Below the pieces are notes generated by a model that was not told the origin of the DNA, made no database searches, and saw only the letters and a program-made list of their open reading frames with translations. This document shows positions 1 through 8,037 of a stretch of DNA of 35,288 bases, one piece after another. The position numbers and the translations under genes are program-made. This stretch comes from Clostridia bacterium (lineage in GTDB: Bacteria > Bacillota > Clostridia > Christensenellales > Borkfalkiaceae), in contig JAJPZC010000127.1 in assembly GCA_021204585.1 (NCBI GenBank), positions 1-35,288 of the forward strand, written 5' to 3'. The first letter of the stretch is position 1. The number at the start of each line of letters is the position of its first letter.

Positions 1-359
1 TTCGTATATATCTGAAATCGCCTCCCAAACCGCAGCCTATCCTCTCTTCTGCGGCCAGGAAGCCAGTATAATCCCTTTGACGCCCGTATAATACCACACC
101 AGTCTTGAAGATTTCAAGCATTTCACCGCGATTTGACTAAAGTGTCAAAATTAGTCTCACATGACGCGAAAACATTCCGCCACATGGAGCCTCTCCTTCC
201 CGTGGACGCTAAAAGACGCCCCGTTGCATAGACGGAACGCCTTGTATTGCCATATGCTGTTTTGTACGGGCCCTGAACCGGGCCCGGATAATGTGCCTGG
301 AATGCGCAGAAGCGGCATATACGCACTCTCAGAGCTTTCAGAGGCCTTGCGGAGGCCGG
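1..359. other. Gene-poor left edge of the window
   Basis: I see no convincing gene here. A perfect inverted repeat (CGGGCCC, five-to-six-base loop, GGGCCCG) lies at 267-286, and a terminator-like repeat copy lies at 211-256 (separate entry). A reading frame of about 67 codons on the minus strand crosses this repeat but has no clear ribosome binding site and its sequence is dictated by the hairpins, so I do not call it. Confidence 0.4.
211..256 (-). repeat. Interspersed hairpin repeat, copy 1 (terminator-like)
   Basis: On the minus strand this reads GGCGTTCCGT, a short loop, then ACGGGGCGTC followed by TTTT, which folds into a 10-bp stem with G-T wobbles and a U-tail. The sequence and the flanking CATATGGCA block recur at 631-675. 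It lies just downstream of the small membrane protein gene (360-569, minus strand), so it probably ends that transcript. Confidence 0.55.
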
Positions 360-569
360 CTAGAACTCCGTGCATAGCTCTGCGACGCAGATGGCTATGA
401 GGATGGCGGCTACGATGAAACAGATTACGGGAGTCTTTACGGGGTTCTGGTTCCAGGACTCAGTGGGGCCGTGCTTCTTCTTGCGCTTCACGAGGAAATA
501 TATGGCCACCCCGATGAGCGCAGCGGCGCCTGCGAGTATGATTATAGCAAGGATTCCGTATGCTGTCAT
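360..569 (-). CDS. Small two-helix membrane protein, function unknown
   Basis: A 69-residue protein. It has one hydrophobic segment at about residues 5-27 (ending in the basic run KRKKK), a polar linker with the sequence ESWNQNP, and a second hydrophobic segment at about residues 46-64. It carries no recognisable catalytic motif. The ATG is preceded by GGAG at an 8-base distance (578-581 on the plus strand), which supports a real gene. The ribosome binding site overlaps the 3' arm of a CCGGG/CCCGG hairpin with a T-rich loop (581-595), so translation might depend on RNA structure; this is inference. The gene lies downstream of and in the same direction as the cardiolipin-synthase-like gene, separated by a terminator-like repeat. 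I do not recognise the family. Confidence 0.6.
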   Translation of the reverse strand: MTAYGILAIIILAGAAALIGVAIYFLVKRKKKHGPTESWNQNPVKTPVICFIVAAILIAICVAELCTEF

Positions 570-630
570 TAGTGAGTCTCCGGGAAAAAGCCCGGGATGC
601 GCAGGGCCAAAGCCTTGCGGTCCCTTTTGT

Positions 631-675
631 GAAAGACGCTCCGCTCAAAAACGGAACGCCTGTTATGCCATATGT
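631..675 (-). repeat. Interspersed hairpin repeat, copy 2 (terminator-like)
   Basis: Second copy of the repeat at 211-256. On the minus strand it reads GGCGTTCCGT, a T-rich loop, then GCGGAGCGTC and TTTC. Differences between the copies mostly keep the stem paired. It follows the stop codon of the HKD phospholipase-like gene, so it probably terminates it. Confidence 0.55.
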
Positions 676-740
676 TCCTGGCTCCTTGCAGGGGCTTGTG
701 ATTTGCCCTGTTTTGTCCCTTTGAGGGGACTTATGCAGGT

Positions 741-2303
741 TTAAAGCAGGGGTGAAATGAGGCGGCAGATGTCCGTGCAGAGCTTGTCTCCGGCGCTGTG
801 GCGCTCTATGTCCGCAACCTGGTTGGTGCGGAAGATCTGCATGAAATCATCCTCTGCGCCCTTCATGCAGTCCGGATCATTGGTGTATACGCCGTTGTCC
901 AGCTCCTCGAAGAAGGCGCGCATGTCAAGGTTCGTGGAGCCTACCGTCATGGCGTTCTCGGTAAGCATTACCTTCATGTGCACGAAGGCTCCGTCCATGT
1001 AGTAAACCCTGCCGCCGGCCTTGATGACCTTCTCGGCGTGGAACTTGGTCACTCTGTGTATGTATGCATAGTCCGGCACGGCGGGAAGCACGATGCGCAC
1101 GTCCACTCCGGCCTTCGCCTTCTCAATGATTCTGTCCAGGAAGGACTCATCCGGAAGAAGGTACGGGGATGACATCCACAGCCTCTCATGAGCTCCGGTT
1201 ATGAGGGACAGGTATACGCCTCTGCACAGGTCTGCATCCATCTCGGGGCCGCCTGCGTACGGCATGACGTATGACGTGCTCTCATACGCATCATACCTGC
1301 GGAGGTAATCATTGAAGTCCAGCTTGCGGCCCGTGGCTATCTCCCACTGGCGCATGAAGCATGTGGAAAGGCCGTCCACGGCCTCGCCCTCGATGCGCAC
1401 GCCTGCGTCCTTCCAGTACCCTTCCATGACGTTCCTGTTCACGCAGTTGTCCGTGAGGTTGCAGCCTGCCACGAATCCCGTCCTGCCGTCCACAACGACG
1501 ATCTTTCTGTGGTCTCTGTAGTTCAAGCCGAAGTTTGCCACGGCAAACATTCTTGAGAATGCCTCAAACTCCACTCCCGTGGCCTTTATGCGCTTAATGG
1601 TCTCGCTCTTCAATGCCTTGGAGCTGCCCTGGTCATCATACAGGAAGCGCACGTGCACCCCGCGCGCGCATATCTCTTCAAAGGCAGAAATGAGCTCTTC
1701 CAAGAGAGTTCCGTCCGAGACCATGAAGTACTCCATGAAGACGAAATCCTGGGCCTTTGATACGGTGTCTATTATCTCGCCGAAGACAACGCTGCCGTCG
1801 CTGTAATACTGTATCTTCGTATTCTGGTACGGAACGAACCCGGAGGCTCCGTTCACGTATGTTATGTCGTTTGCAACGGCCGGTGAGGCGTCCTTCAAAT
1901 CGAAGCTTGCCGCGCAGCAGTCCGTGCGGGCGCGTATCTCCTGGAGCTTCTTCCTCTGCCCGTAGTAGCAGACGCGCCTGTCCGCCATGAAGTATATGAT
2001 GAACCCGCAGCCGCAGGATATTATGAAGATAACAAGCCAGCTCAGTCTGCACTGGGCGTCCTTCTCAAAGCACATCGCACATATGCAGACAACGACGTTT
2101 ACAGCAAGGCAGACATAGAAGAATATGTCAAAGTACCAGGCAATGACAAAATAAATGAGTGCCCAGACCGCACACTGCATGCCAAGGAAAAGGCTAGTGC
2201 CTGTTCCCTTCCAGCCGGAACGTCTGTCCACCCATATCTTCTTGATGGGCAGGGGCTCACTCACCTCCTGCATCCCATCTTCAAATGTCTTCGCTTTTTC
2301 CAT
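741..2303 (-). CDS. cls: Cardiolipin synthase-like phospholipase D superfamily protein
   Basis: A 520-residue protein. Cls enzymes join two phosphatidylglycerols (or PG plus PE) into cardiolipin at the membrane. The N-terminal part has hydrophobic segments at about residues 38-85 and 88-107, as in Gram-positive Cls. Two phospholipase D half-sites follow. The first is intact: H265-R-K267 with D272 (DHRKIVVVDG), followed by the usual GxN. The second is H442-M-K444 but has Glu at 449 where the HxKxxxxD motif has Asp; it is followed by the normal GSTNLDMRAF. The ATG at 2303 is chosen over an upstream GTG at 2348 because the family begins near this point, although the ribosome binding site is weak (GGG seven bases before). 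It is transcribed from the promoter at 2426-2454. Family assignment is sure; exact substrate is not. Confidence 0.88.
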   Translation of the reverse strand: MEKAKTFEDGMQEVSEPLPIKKIWVDRRSGWKGTGTSLFLGMQCAVWALIYFVIAWYFDIFFYVCLAVNVVVCICAMCFEKDAQCRLSWLVIFIISCGCGFIIYFMADRRVCYYGQRKKLQEIRARTDCCAASFDLKDASPAVANDITYVNGASGFVPYQNTKIQYYSDGSVVFGEIIDTVSKAQDFVFMEYFMVSDGTLLEELISAFEEICARGVHVRFLYDDQGSSKALKSETIKRIKATGVEFEAFSRMFAVANFGLNYRDHRKIVVVDGRTGFVAGCNLTDNCVNRNVMEGYWKDAGVRIEGEAVDGLSTCFMRQWEIATGRKLDFNDYLRRYDAYESTSYVMPYAGGPEMDADLCRGVYLSLITGAHERLWMSSPYLLPDESFLDRIIEKAKAGVDVRIVLPAVPDYAYIHRVTKFHAEKVIKAGGRVYYMDGAFVHMKVMLTENAMTVGSTNLDMRAFFEELDNGVYTNDPDCMKGAEDDFMQIFRTNQVADIERHSAGDKLCTDICRLISPLL

Positions 2304-2425
2304 AACTGCATCCCATATAACGGCCTTCAAACAGCGGACGAAGGCCACGGAGACGTGCGCTGGAAACTCATCTGCCTGCTCTTAAAAGGGCGCACCATCC
2401 CCCTCATCATCTTCCAAGTGCCTAA

Positions 2426-2454
2426 ATTATATGCACCACTCACAAATAATGCAA
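2426..2454 (-). promoter_or_regulatory. Sigma-A-type promoter of the cls-like gene
   Basis: On the minus strand: TTGCAT, 17-bp spacer, TATAAT. The predicted transcription start is near 2419, giving a leader of roughly 115 bases before the ATG at 2303. Confidence 0.7.
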
Positions 2455-2551
2455 GTTGTTGTCACATATTCGGCTTAAAATTTCACGCAACCAGAATTAA
2501 AACGGCACTGGCTGCAATTTTTGCAATCCCCGAACCAAAATTTCTGCAAAG

Positions 2552-2571
2552 AAAAAACGGCTTCCCGCCGT
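2552..2571 (-). terminator. Intrinsic terminator of the acidic-tail membrane protein gene
   Basis: Minus strand ACGGC, GGGAA loop, GCCGT followed by TTTTTT, 50 bases after the stop codon at 2621. Confidence 0.75.
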
Positions 2572-2620
2572 ATCCCTCTGCCGCCTCACCGGCCGCCAAA
2601 TCGTTCTCTCATGAACGATT

Positions 2621-4603
2621 TCACTCTGCCTGCTCATCCTCCGCGCCACTTTCCTCCCTGCGGCCGTCTTCCGCAGGCTCCTCTATGGGCTCTCCTGCGG
2701 TCTTTCCGGGCTCCTCTATGGGCTCTTCTGCGCCCTCTCCAGGCTGCTCTATGGGTTCCTCTGCAGGCCCTTCCGCAGCGTCATCTGCAGGCTGTTCTGC
2801 CGGCTCTTCCGTGGATTCTTCCATAGCAACATCTGCAGATTCAGAAGACACCCCGGCACTCTCTTCCGTGAGATCTTGTACGGCCTTCACAGGCTCTTCT
2901 GCAGTCTCTTCCGGCTCCTCTATGGGCTCCTCTGCTGCCCCTGTAACCTCTTTTACAGGCTCTTCTGAAGACTCTGTAACCTCTCCCAAGGGCTCTGCGG
3001 GTTCTTGTGCAGGGGTCTCCTCCGGGTTTGTAATGACCTCTGGAGCGGCTGTATATGCGTCCTCCACGAGGACATCATCAGGCTTATCGGACTCCGGTTC
3101 TGCCGCAGACGGGGCGGAAGCGCCTTCGGATTTTGGACAAACAATTGTTTCAACTCTGTCCGGGGCGGCGATTGGAATGAATTCCTGCGCCATATCCGGG
3201 GGTGCTTGCACTTCTATGAACTCCGGAGTGAGGCCTTCCGGAGGCACGGGGATGTAGTCATGGGCGAAGTCTCCGAAGCCGTCCTCGTCCTCTTCGTCAT
3301 GGTGCGCCTCCGCTTCGGGCCGGAGCGCTTCCCCGGTGCGGGGCATGAGGGATGCAGGCAGCGGCGTGGGCTCATCCTCTTCTTCTTCCTCGTCCTCCGT
3401 CAGGGGGTGAGGGGCAGAGGGGATGTCTTTGTCCATGCCGGCCATGTTGTACAGGTTCCTGAGTTGTTCCGGATCTGAGTTCTCTGCGGACAGAAGAAGC
3501 GAGTTATAGCGGGTTGTGGAGTTCTCCAGGCTGTCCTTGATGCCGTCTGACATGCTCTCGTTCATCTCTTCGAGGGCAAGGTCTGATTCCACTATGTACT
3601 CCACGGAGCCGAACTGGACTGTGGCGAAGACGGCCTCCCAGGCGGGCTCTTCGAGGGAGTTCTCGAAATCCTCGTTGAGGCTGTCCATGAGCAGCTCATA
3701 CAGGGTGCGCCTGTTCCTCTTGAGCTTTACAACGGAGTTGATGAGCATGAAGAGGGCCATGGCGGCCACGTAGACGCATATGATGGTGCCGAGGACAAGG
3801 ACGGTCGTGACTGCCGTCCTGCTGTCCGAGAACCTTGTGAGGAAGGTCATGAGGAGCGTCAAGACGGAGACCATGGCATCCGCCATGTTGATGTTGCGCA
3901 CGGCGTGGGTTATCTTGTCATGACGGCCCCTGGTGTATATGAGGTTGGAGACGGCCAGGACCACCTTTATGACGGTGTAGATGCCCGTCACTATGGATAT
4001 GAGCAGGTGGTGGCGGAAGCCGAAGTTTGCCTGGGAGAGTAGCTCCCATAAAAGGAAGTTCAAGCCTATGGTGAAGGCCAGCATCATGATGGCGGCCATG
4101 CGGTACACTCTGAGCTGGGCGTCCTCGCGGCTGTTGTCATCGAAGTGCCTGGTCACGGTGAGGGCCCTTGCGGATATGCTGGAGCGCATCACTATGAGCA
4201 TGACGTAGTATATGAACATCGAGATGCACCACCACTCCATGTACATGAAGCCGTACACGGCGTTGAAGACGGCGAATCCGATGTTGATTGCCATGGAGAG
4301 CAGCATCGTGCATATGGTGCGGAAGTCGTAGTTCTTCACGAAGCTGTTGACGTACTTGCCGTGGCCTTCGGACCACTGCTCCAGCTTCGGCCAGTACTTC
4401 ATCAAAAGCACTATGATTGCATACGTCCCGTACCCTAAAAAGAGGGCGGATATGAACAGGCATATGAGCCCGGATGTGGGAAGCCCCGTGAGGAAGCAGA
4501 AGATGGTGAACAGGCCGACGGCAACAAAAATAAGCACTGCCATGCAGGTTGCATACAGACTCGGCCTTGTTATCTTCGTAAACAGCTTCCTTATAAGATT
4601 CAT
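2621..4603 (-). CDS. Large membrane protein with Pro/Glu repeat tail, function unknown
   Basis: A 660-residue protein in two very different halves. Residues 1 to about 320 hold around nine hydrophobic segments (for example CMAVLIFVAVGLFTIFCFL and LICLFISALFLGYGTYAIIVLL near the N-terminus). The second half is soluble, strongly acidic and predicted disordered, ending in a run of degenerate units of the type EEPxEEPxE and AEEPxE over roughly the last 150 residues. The ATG at 4603 is preferred over a longer frame starting at 4681, because the extra codons run through a noncoding tandem repeat and because AGGGAG sits upstream of 4603. I do not recognise a family. The Glu/Pro-rich tail resembles cytoplasmic or wall-spanning low-complexity tails in other Firmicutes, but orientation is unknown. 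Confidence 0.8.
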   Translation of the reverse strand: MNLIRKLFTKITRPSLYATCMAVLIFVAVGLFTIFCFLTGLPTSGLICLFISALFLGYGTYAIIVLLMKYWPKLEQWSEGHGKYVNSFVKNYDFRTICTMLLSMAINIGFAVFNAVYGFMYMEWWCISMFIYYVMLIVMRSSISARALTVTRHFDDNSREDAQLRVYRMAAIMMLAFTIGLNFLLWELLSQANFGFRHHLLISIVTGIYTVIKVVLAVSNLIYTRGRHDKITHAVRNINMADAMVSVLTLLMTFLTRFSDSRTAVTTVLVLGTIICVYVAAMALFMLINSVVKLKRNRRTLYELLMDSLNEDFENSLEEPAWEAVFATVQFGSVEYIVESDLALEEMNESMSDGIKDSLENSTTRYNSLLLSAENSDPEQLRNLYNMAGMDKDIPSAPHPLTEDEEEEEDEPTPLPASLMPRTGEALRPEAEAHHDEEDEDGFGDFAHDYIPVPPEGLTPEFIEVQAPPDMAQEFIPIAAPDRVETIVCPKSEGASAPSAAEPESDKPDDVLVEDAYTAAPEVITNPEETPAQEPAEPLGEVTESSEEPVKEVTGAAEEPIEEPEETAEEPVKAVQDLTEESAGVSSESADVAMEESTEEPAEQPADDAAEGPAEEPIEQPGEGAEEPIEEPGKTAGEPIEEPAEDGRREESGAEDEQAE

Positions 4604-4650
4604 GAAAGCTTCTGCTCCCTCATCATTCCGGCCTTTTGCGGCGTCCGGAA

Positions 4651-4746
4651 TGCATTGCGTGCACCCATGCACTGCGTGCATGCACAGCTACAATATAATG
4701 CATTGCGTGCACCCATGCACTGCGTGCATGCACAGCTACAATATAA
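4651..4746. repeat. Perfect 48-bp tandem duplication carrying TATAAT and a GTGCATGCAC palindrome
   Basis: Two identical 48-base units lie back to back (4651-4698 and 4699-4746). Each contains the 10-bp palindrome GTGCATGCAC and ends in CAATATAA, so that TATAAT appears at 4694-4699 and 4742-4747 on the plus strand and TATATT on the minus strand. It lies about 50-145 bases upstream of the gene starting at 4603 and may hold its promoter in duplicate. Confidence 0.9.
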
Positions 4747-4962
4747 TAGAATACCAAAGAGGGGCCCGCTTTGCAATAGCAAAGGGTCTCTTTCCGCCGA
4801 AATATCATGCAAACATCATGCAGCGGGGCCTGCAGGCGGGCGCAAAGCGCCGGTCAGAGACCCTTCCGGGGCCCTCATCGGCGGCCTTTGCAAAGCCGTC
4901 CGGCATGCCGTGCAGGCCGCAAAACCGGCTGGCTTGCAGATTGATCCGGACATGCCTGCAGG

Positions 4963-5010
4963 GCGGATTTTCAGGCAGATTTTCAAGCAGATTTTAAGAC
5001 GGATTTTCAT
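4963..5010. repeat. Four 12-bp tandem repeats (GCGGATTTTCAG type)
   Basis: Four imperfect units of the form G(C/A)(A/G)GATTTTCA. lie in tandem just upstream of the promoter at 5033-5062. They could be regulator-binding repeats or simple slippage; nothing decides this. Confidence 0.7.
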
Positions 5011-5032
5011 GGGTCTGCAATGCCCCATTCTG

Positions 5033-5062
5033 TTGACAATTTCTTTGTTTTTGGGTTAAAAT
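5033..5062 (+). promoter_or_regulatory. Strong promoter directly abutting the start codon
   Basis: TTGACA at 5033-5038 and TAAAAT at 5057-5062 (18-bp spacer). The expected transcription start is about 5069, one base before the GTG at 5070. Confidence 0.75.
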
Positions 5063-5069
5063 CGAAGCC

Positions 5070-6551
5070 GTGGAGAATGTTATACTGTCTGAAAATCCCG
5101 AAAGGGACAAGGTGCTGAAGTCCGGCCTGAACCGGGCTATGATGGTGTTGACCGTAATCCTTCTGGTTTGCGGTTTTTTGTCCACTCTCACAGTATCAGA
5201 CTACTACATCTTCAACCGCTTCGGCGAGTTCTATAAGTCATTCATCATCAGCCAGTGGGTCAAGAAGTGCGGCTACGTCCTTCTCCCCATGGCTGTTTTT
5301 TTGCACCGGCGCGAAGCATCCGACGTTGCCAAGTACTTCCTGCCCCTTTTTATCCTGATCTCTGCCTTCTTCTACGGGGACTTCTTCTCCGTCACGATGG
5401 CCACAGAGGGCGCCTCTGCCGCCACAATGATATACGCCGGCATAAACGAGTTCTTCCCCCAGTGGCTTGTCCGTGCGCTGTTCTATATAGAGAACGGCAC
5501 CATGATGATCCTGTGCATATGTCTCTTTGTCCGGGACGGGTACAAGATATACCCCCGCTCCTTCATCCTGGCTCCCGTCATCATGCTGACCGTGATGCCT
5601 CTCAACATCTTTGAGAACTTCTACGACGCCTCATCCGTCTCCGCAGACAGCTTCCTGAACTTCGGCAGCTTCACCCTGTGGCACCTCCTGGCCATTCTGT
5701 TCCTTGCAGGGCTTACCATAGGCATCTATTTCTGGCTGAGGCACAAGAATGCGGACTACAAATGGACCGCCCTGCGCTACATTGCTCTTGTAATGGTTCT
5801 GCAGTACTGCAGCCGCAATTCCATGCTGATGGGCGACGGCTACAACGTCTACCACACCATCTTCACAGCCCTGCCCCTCTACATCTGCAACATAGGCGTC
5901 TTCGTAGCCCTCATATCCGTCTTCTCCAAAAAGCGGGTCTTCCTGGCCATGTCCTTCTTCATCCACGCAGCCGGAGCCCTCTCCATGTTCGTATACTTCG
6001 GCCGGCCTGAGATGTCCAACTACGGCATATTCTGCAGCTACACCACAACATACCTCGTAGTAACCCATGCAGAGCTCTTCGCCGTCTGCGTCCTCCCCAC
6101 CGCCTTGGGCCTCTACAAGTGGCGTCCGAAAGATGCCATAATCCCCATCATCTACTACTTCGTCTTCATAGTCCTTGCGACGGTTGTGAGCGGGCTCATA
6201 ACATCCTACTCCATGACCTTGAGCTACAACGGCGTATACCTCACCGAGGATGAGCTCATAGTGCCCAACTACTCCTTCACGCAGATAGACCCTCTGCCCA
6301 TCTACAACCCGCCGAACATACCGTTCAAGATCTGGAACTACGAGTTCAACCTGTTCTACCTCATCTTCCTGTTCATAGACTACATCCTAATCTTCTACGC
6401 CTTCAACGGCTGCTACCACATCTTCCTCAAGTGCCACACCCGCTTCATCCACCGCAGGGGCACAATGCTGAACCCCGCCCCGGATGACCCCGAGGACGAC
6501 CTCCAGGAAGCCGTTGAGATCTCCACAGACGACACCGAAGAGCCACTATAA
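5070..6551 (+). CDS. Polytopic membrane protein (about 12 helices), function unknown
   Basis: Up to 493 residues with about twelve hydrophobic segments and an acidic C-terminal tail (PDDPEDDLQEAVE region). The middle segment LPLYICNIGVFVAL followed by paired hydrophobic stretches is faintly reminiscent of YwaF/TMEM164-type proteins, but I do not claim membership. The start is uncertain. GTG at 5070 would begin at or next to the predicted transcription start and would be read as a leaderless message. An in-frame GTG at 5112 has AAGGGA four bases upstream and would give a 479-residue protein with the first helix intact. The gene is a single unit, closed by the terminator at 6574-6596. Confidence 0.8.
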   Translation: MENVILSENPERDKVLKSGLNRAMMVLTVILLVCGFLSTLTVSDYYIFNRFGEFYKSFIISQWVKKCGYVLLPMAVFLHRREASDVAKYFLPLFILISAFFYGDFFSVTMATEGASAATMIYAGINEFFPQWLVRALFYIENGTMMILCICLFVRDGYKIYPRSFILAPVIMLTVMPLNIFENFYDASSVSADSFLNFGSFTLWHLLAILFLAGLTIGIYFWLRHKNADYKWTALRYIALVMVLQYCSRNSMLMGDGYNVYHTIFTALPLYICNIGVFVALISVFSKKRVFLAMSFFIHAAGALSMFVYFGRPEMSNYGIFCSYTTTYLVVTHAELFAVCVLPTALGLYKWRPKDAIIPIIYYFVFIVLATVVSGLITSYSMTLSYNGVYLTEDELIVPNYSFTQIDPLPIYNPPNIPFKIWNYEFNLFYLIFLFIDYILIFYAFNGCYHIFLKCHTRFIHRRGTMLNPAPDDPEDDLQEAVEISTDDTEEPL

Positions 6552-6573
6552 CCCCACCAGACAGTATGCAACG

Positions 6574-6596
6574 GGCAGCCTAAGCGGCTGCCTTTT
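6574..6596 (+). terminator. Intrinsic terminator
   Basis: GGCAGCC, TAAGC loop, GGCTGCC, TTTT, just after the stop at 6551. Confidence 0.85.
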
Positions 6597-6644
6597 ATGA
6601 TGCCTCATATACCCACGTCAGACATGAGATGGTATACCAGTTTC

Positions 6645-6669
6645 GACAGTTTCGACAGTGTCGAAACTG
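6645..6669. repeat. 25-bp palindromic repeat, left copy
   Basis: The block is itself almost a palindrome (TTTCGACAGTGTCGAAA core) and is preceded by an extra half-unit CAGTTTCGA at 6638-6646. The reverse complement of the whole 25-bp block occurs without mismatch at 6877-6901. Confidence 0.9.
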
Positions 6670-6876
6670 ATGTGTCAACAGCAACAGAATTACACCTGTT
6701 AGCCATTATCCCCCCCATGCAAAACGGGTTGTATACTTCTGCATCAACCGGTTGCTGAAAGCCATAAACGATAATATATACGGACAATTTTGAAGCATCT
6801 GGAGTGAACGGTGCTGCCTAAACTGCTTGTGTCTTCTTGTGTGATTCATATGAGTGGCTTGCAGATTTTCTCCATG

Positions 6877-6901
6877 CAGTTTCGACACTGTCGAAACTGT
6901 C
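6877..6901. repeat. 25-bp palindromic repeat, right copy, near the nuclease 3' end
   Basis: Exact inverted copy of 6645-6669. It forms a TTTCGACA/TGTCGAAA hairpin, followed on the plus strand by TTTTTTT at 6902-6908, and lies about 30 bases after the nuclease stop codon. It may serve as a terminator for plus-strand reads and as a mobile or recombination-derived element end. The 207 bases between the copies show no gene. Confidence 0.9.
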
Positions 6902-6929
6902 TTTTTTTGCAGGGGATATGATGCCATTA

Positions 6930-7979
6930 CTACTCGAACAGCTTACTCAGTTCTTCAGGACTAGGCAGCATGCCTTCATATTCCTTAGGAACCGTTGCGC
7001 ATGTAGAATAGGTGGCTATTGCCAAAGGGCAGTTTTCCATACTCAACGCATATCTTACATCAGTTTCATCCTTATCCCTGCAGATTATGATACCTAAAGG
7101 GTAGTTCCCACTGGGGTTATAGAACTGATTATTCACGGCGTCGAGATAATACTTCATCTTGGATGCGTATTCAATCGCAAACTTCCTGACCTTCAGCTCA
7201 ACAACGACATAACACTCCAGCCTCAACTGATAAAGAAGGATATCGACACGATGTGCCTTGTTCCCTATCGTAACACTGACCTGATGCCCATGATAGGAAT
7301 AATCAGGTCCAAACACTTCTAATAACTTATCTACGTTAGAGATGAGCTGCTTCTCAAGTTCTGCTTCAGAATAATCATCCGGCAAATCCAAAAAGCCGAA
7401 ATCATAGTTCGCCCTTACAGAAAGAAGTGCCGGAACCTTGATTTCCTGGGGCAAAGTCATATCAAAGTTGGTCGTACTATTCATAGAGTTTTCGTACATC
7501 TTCTCTTTAATATGAGAGATCAGTACACTCCTTGACCAATGATACGTCAATGTCATGCGGACATAGTATTCCCGTTCAGCCTCATCCTTGCACTTGTCAA
7601 TAATAACGTCGTTGTTACTCCAGCTAATGCTCATAACAAGAGGCAGCAACCTTTCAGAATTGTGATATGTTCTATAAAATTTGCGCATCTGCCAAAGATT
7701 CTTTTCAGATAATCCAGACACACCAGGCATGCGCCTCTTAAGTTCCTTAGAAAGAGTCTCTACAACACGCCGACCCCATCCATATCTATCCTGTACCAAG
7801 CAAATCTTTTCACCATTCTCGTAATAGTGCTTAACTAATTCCGTATTAACTGAATAACAAACCCTGCGATAATCCCTTTCGATCTCATCTGCAAGGGCAT
7901 TAATTACAGGGAAAAACTTAGGATCGTCTTCATCATTCTTCACGACAAGATCCATACTCTTCTTACTCTTCCTACTCAT
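6930..7979 (-). CDS. YhcG-type PD-(D/E)XK nuclease (DUF1016 N-terminal domain)
   Basis: A 349-residue protein. Residues about 20-170 match the DUF1016 N-terminal pattern (YYENGEKI, YGWGRRVVETLSKEL, GLSEKNLWQMRKFY, SWSNN). The C-terminal half carries the nuclease core: D in RVDILLY at about residue 256, then VVVELKVRKF, giving the D...ExK catalytic pattern. Known relatives are found near restriction systems or as stand-alone genes and are thought to act on DNA; the exact role is unproven. The start is firm (AGGAGG seven to eight bases upstream). Base composition and codon choice are visibly AT-richer than the neighbours, and palindromic repeats lie on its 3' side, so horizontal acquisition is likely. 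No methylase or specificity subunit is nearby. Confidence 0.88.
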   Translation of the reverse strand: MSRKSKKSMDLVVKNDEDDPKFFPVINALADEIERDYRRVCYSVNTELVKHYYENGEKICLVQDRYGWGRRVVETLSKELKRRMPGVSGLSEKNLWQMRKFYRTYHNSERLLPLVMSISWSNNDVIIDKCKDEAEREYYVRMTLTYHWSRSVLISHIKEKMYENSMNSTTNFDMTLPQEIKVPALLSVRANYDFGFLDLPDDYSEAELEKQLISNVDKLLEVFGPDYSYHGHQVSVTIGNKAHRVDILLYQLRLECYVVVELKVRKFAIEYASKMKYYLDAVNNQFYNPSGNYPLGIIICRDKDETDVRYALSMENCPLAIATYSTCATVPKEYEGMLPSPEELSKLFE

Positions 7980-8037
7980 AATGGCACCCTCCTATCTAAC
8001 TCATCCTTCCTGATACAAACCAGCTTTATCAAATGCG

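Larger units (their letters stand above)
4604..5069. other. Repeat-rich divergent intergenic region
   Basis: This spacer separates two divergently transcribed membrane protein genes. It holds the 48-bp tandem duplication at 4651-4746, a GC-rich stretch without features (about 4760-4960), the 12-bp repeat block at 4963-5010 and the promoter at 5033-5062. I see no gene. Confidence 0.6.

Noticed and set aside
123-326. 67-codon minus-strand ORF at the left edge
   Set aside because: No ribosome binding site, and its sequence comes from two hairpins and a dispersed repeat.
6930-7979. Complete restriction-modification system at the YhcG gene
   Set aside because: No methylase, specificity subunit or translocase gene is adjacent.
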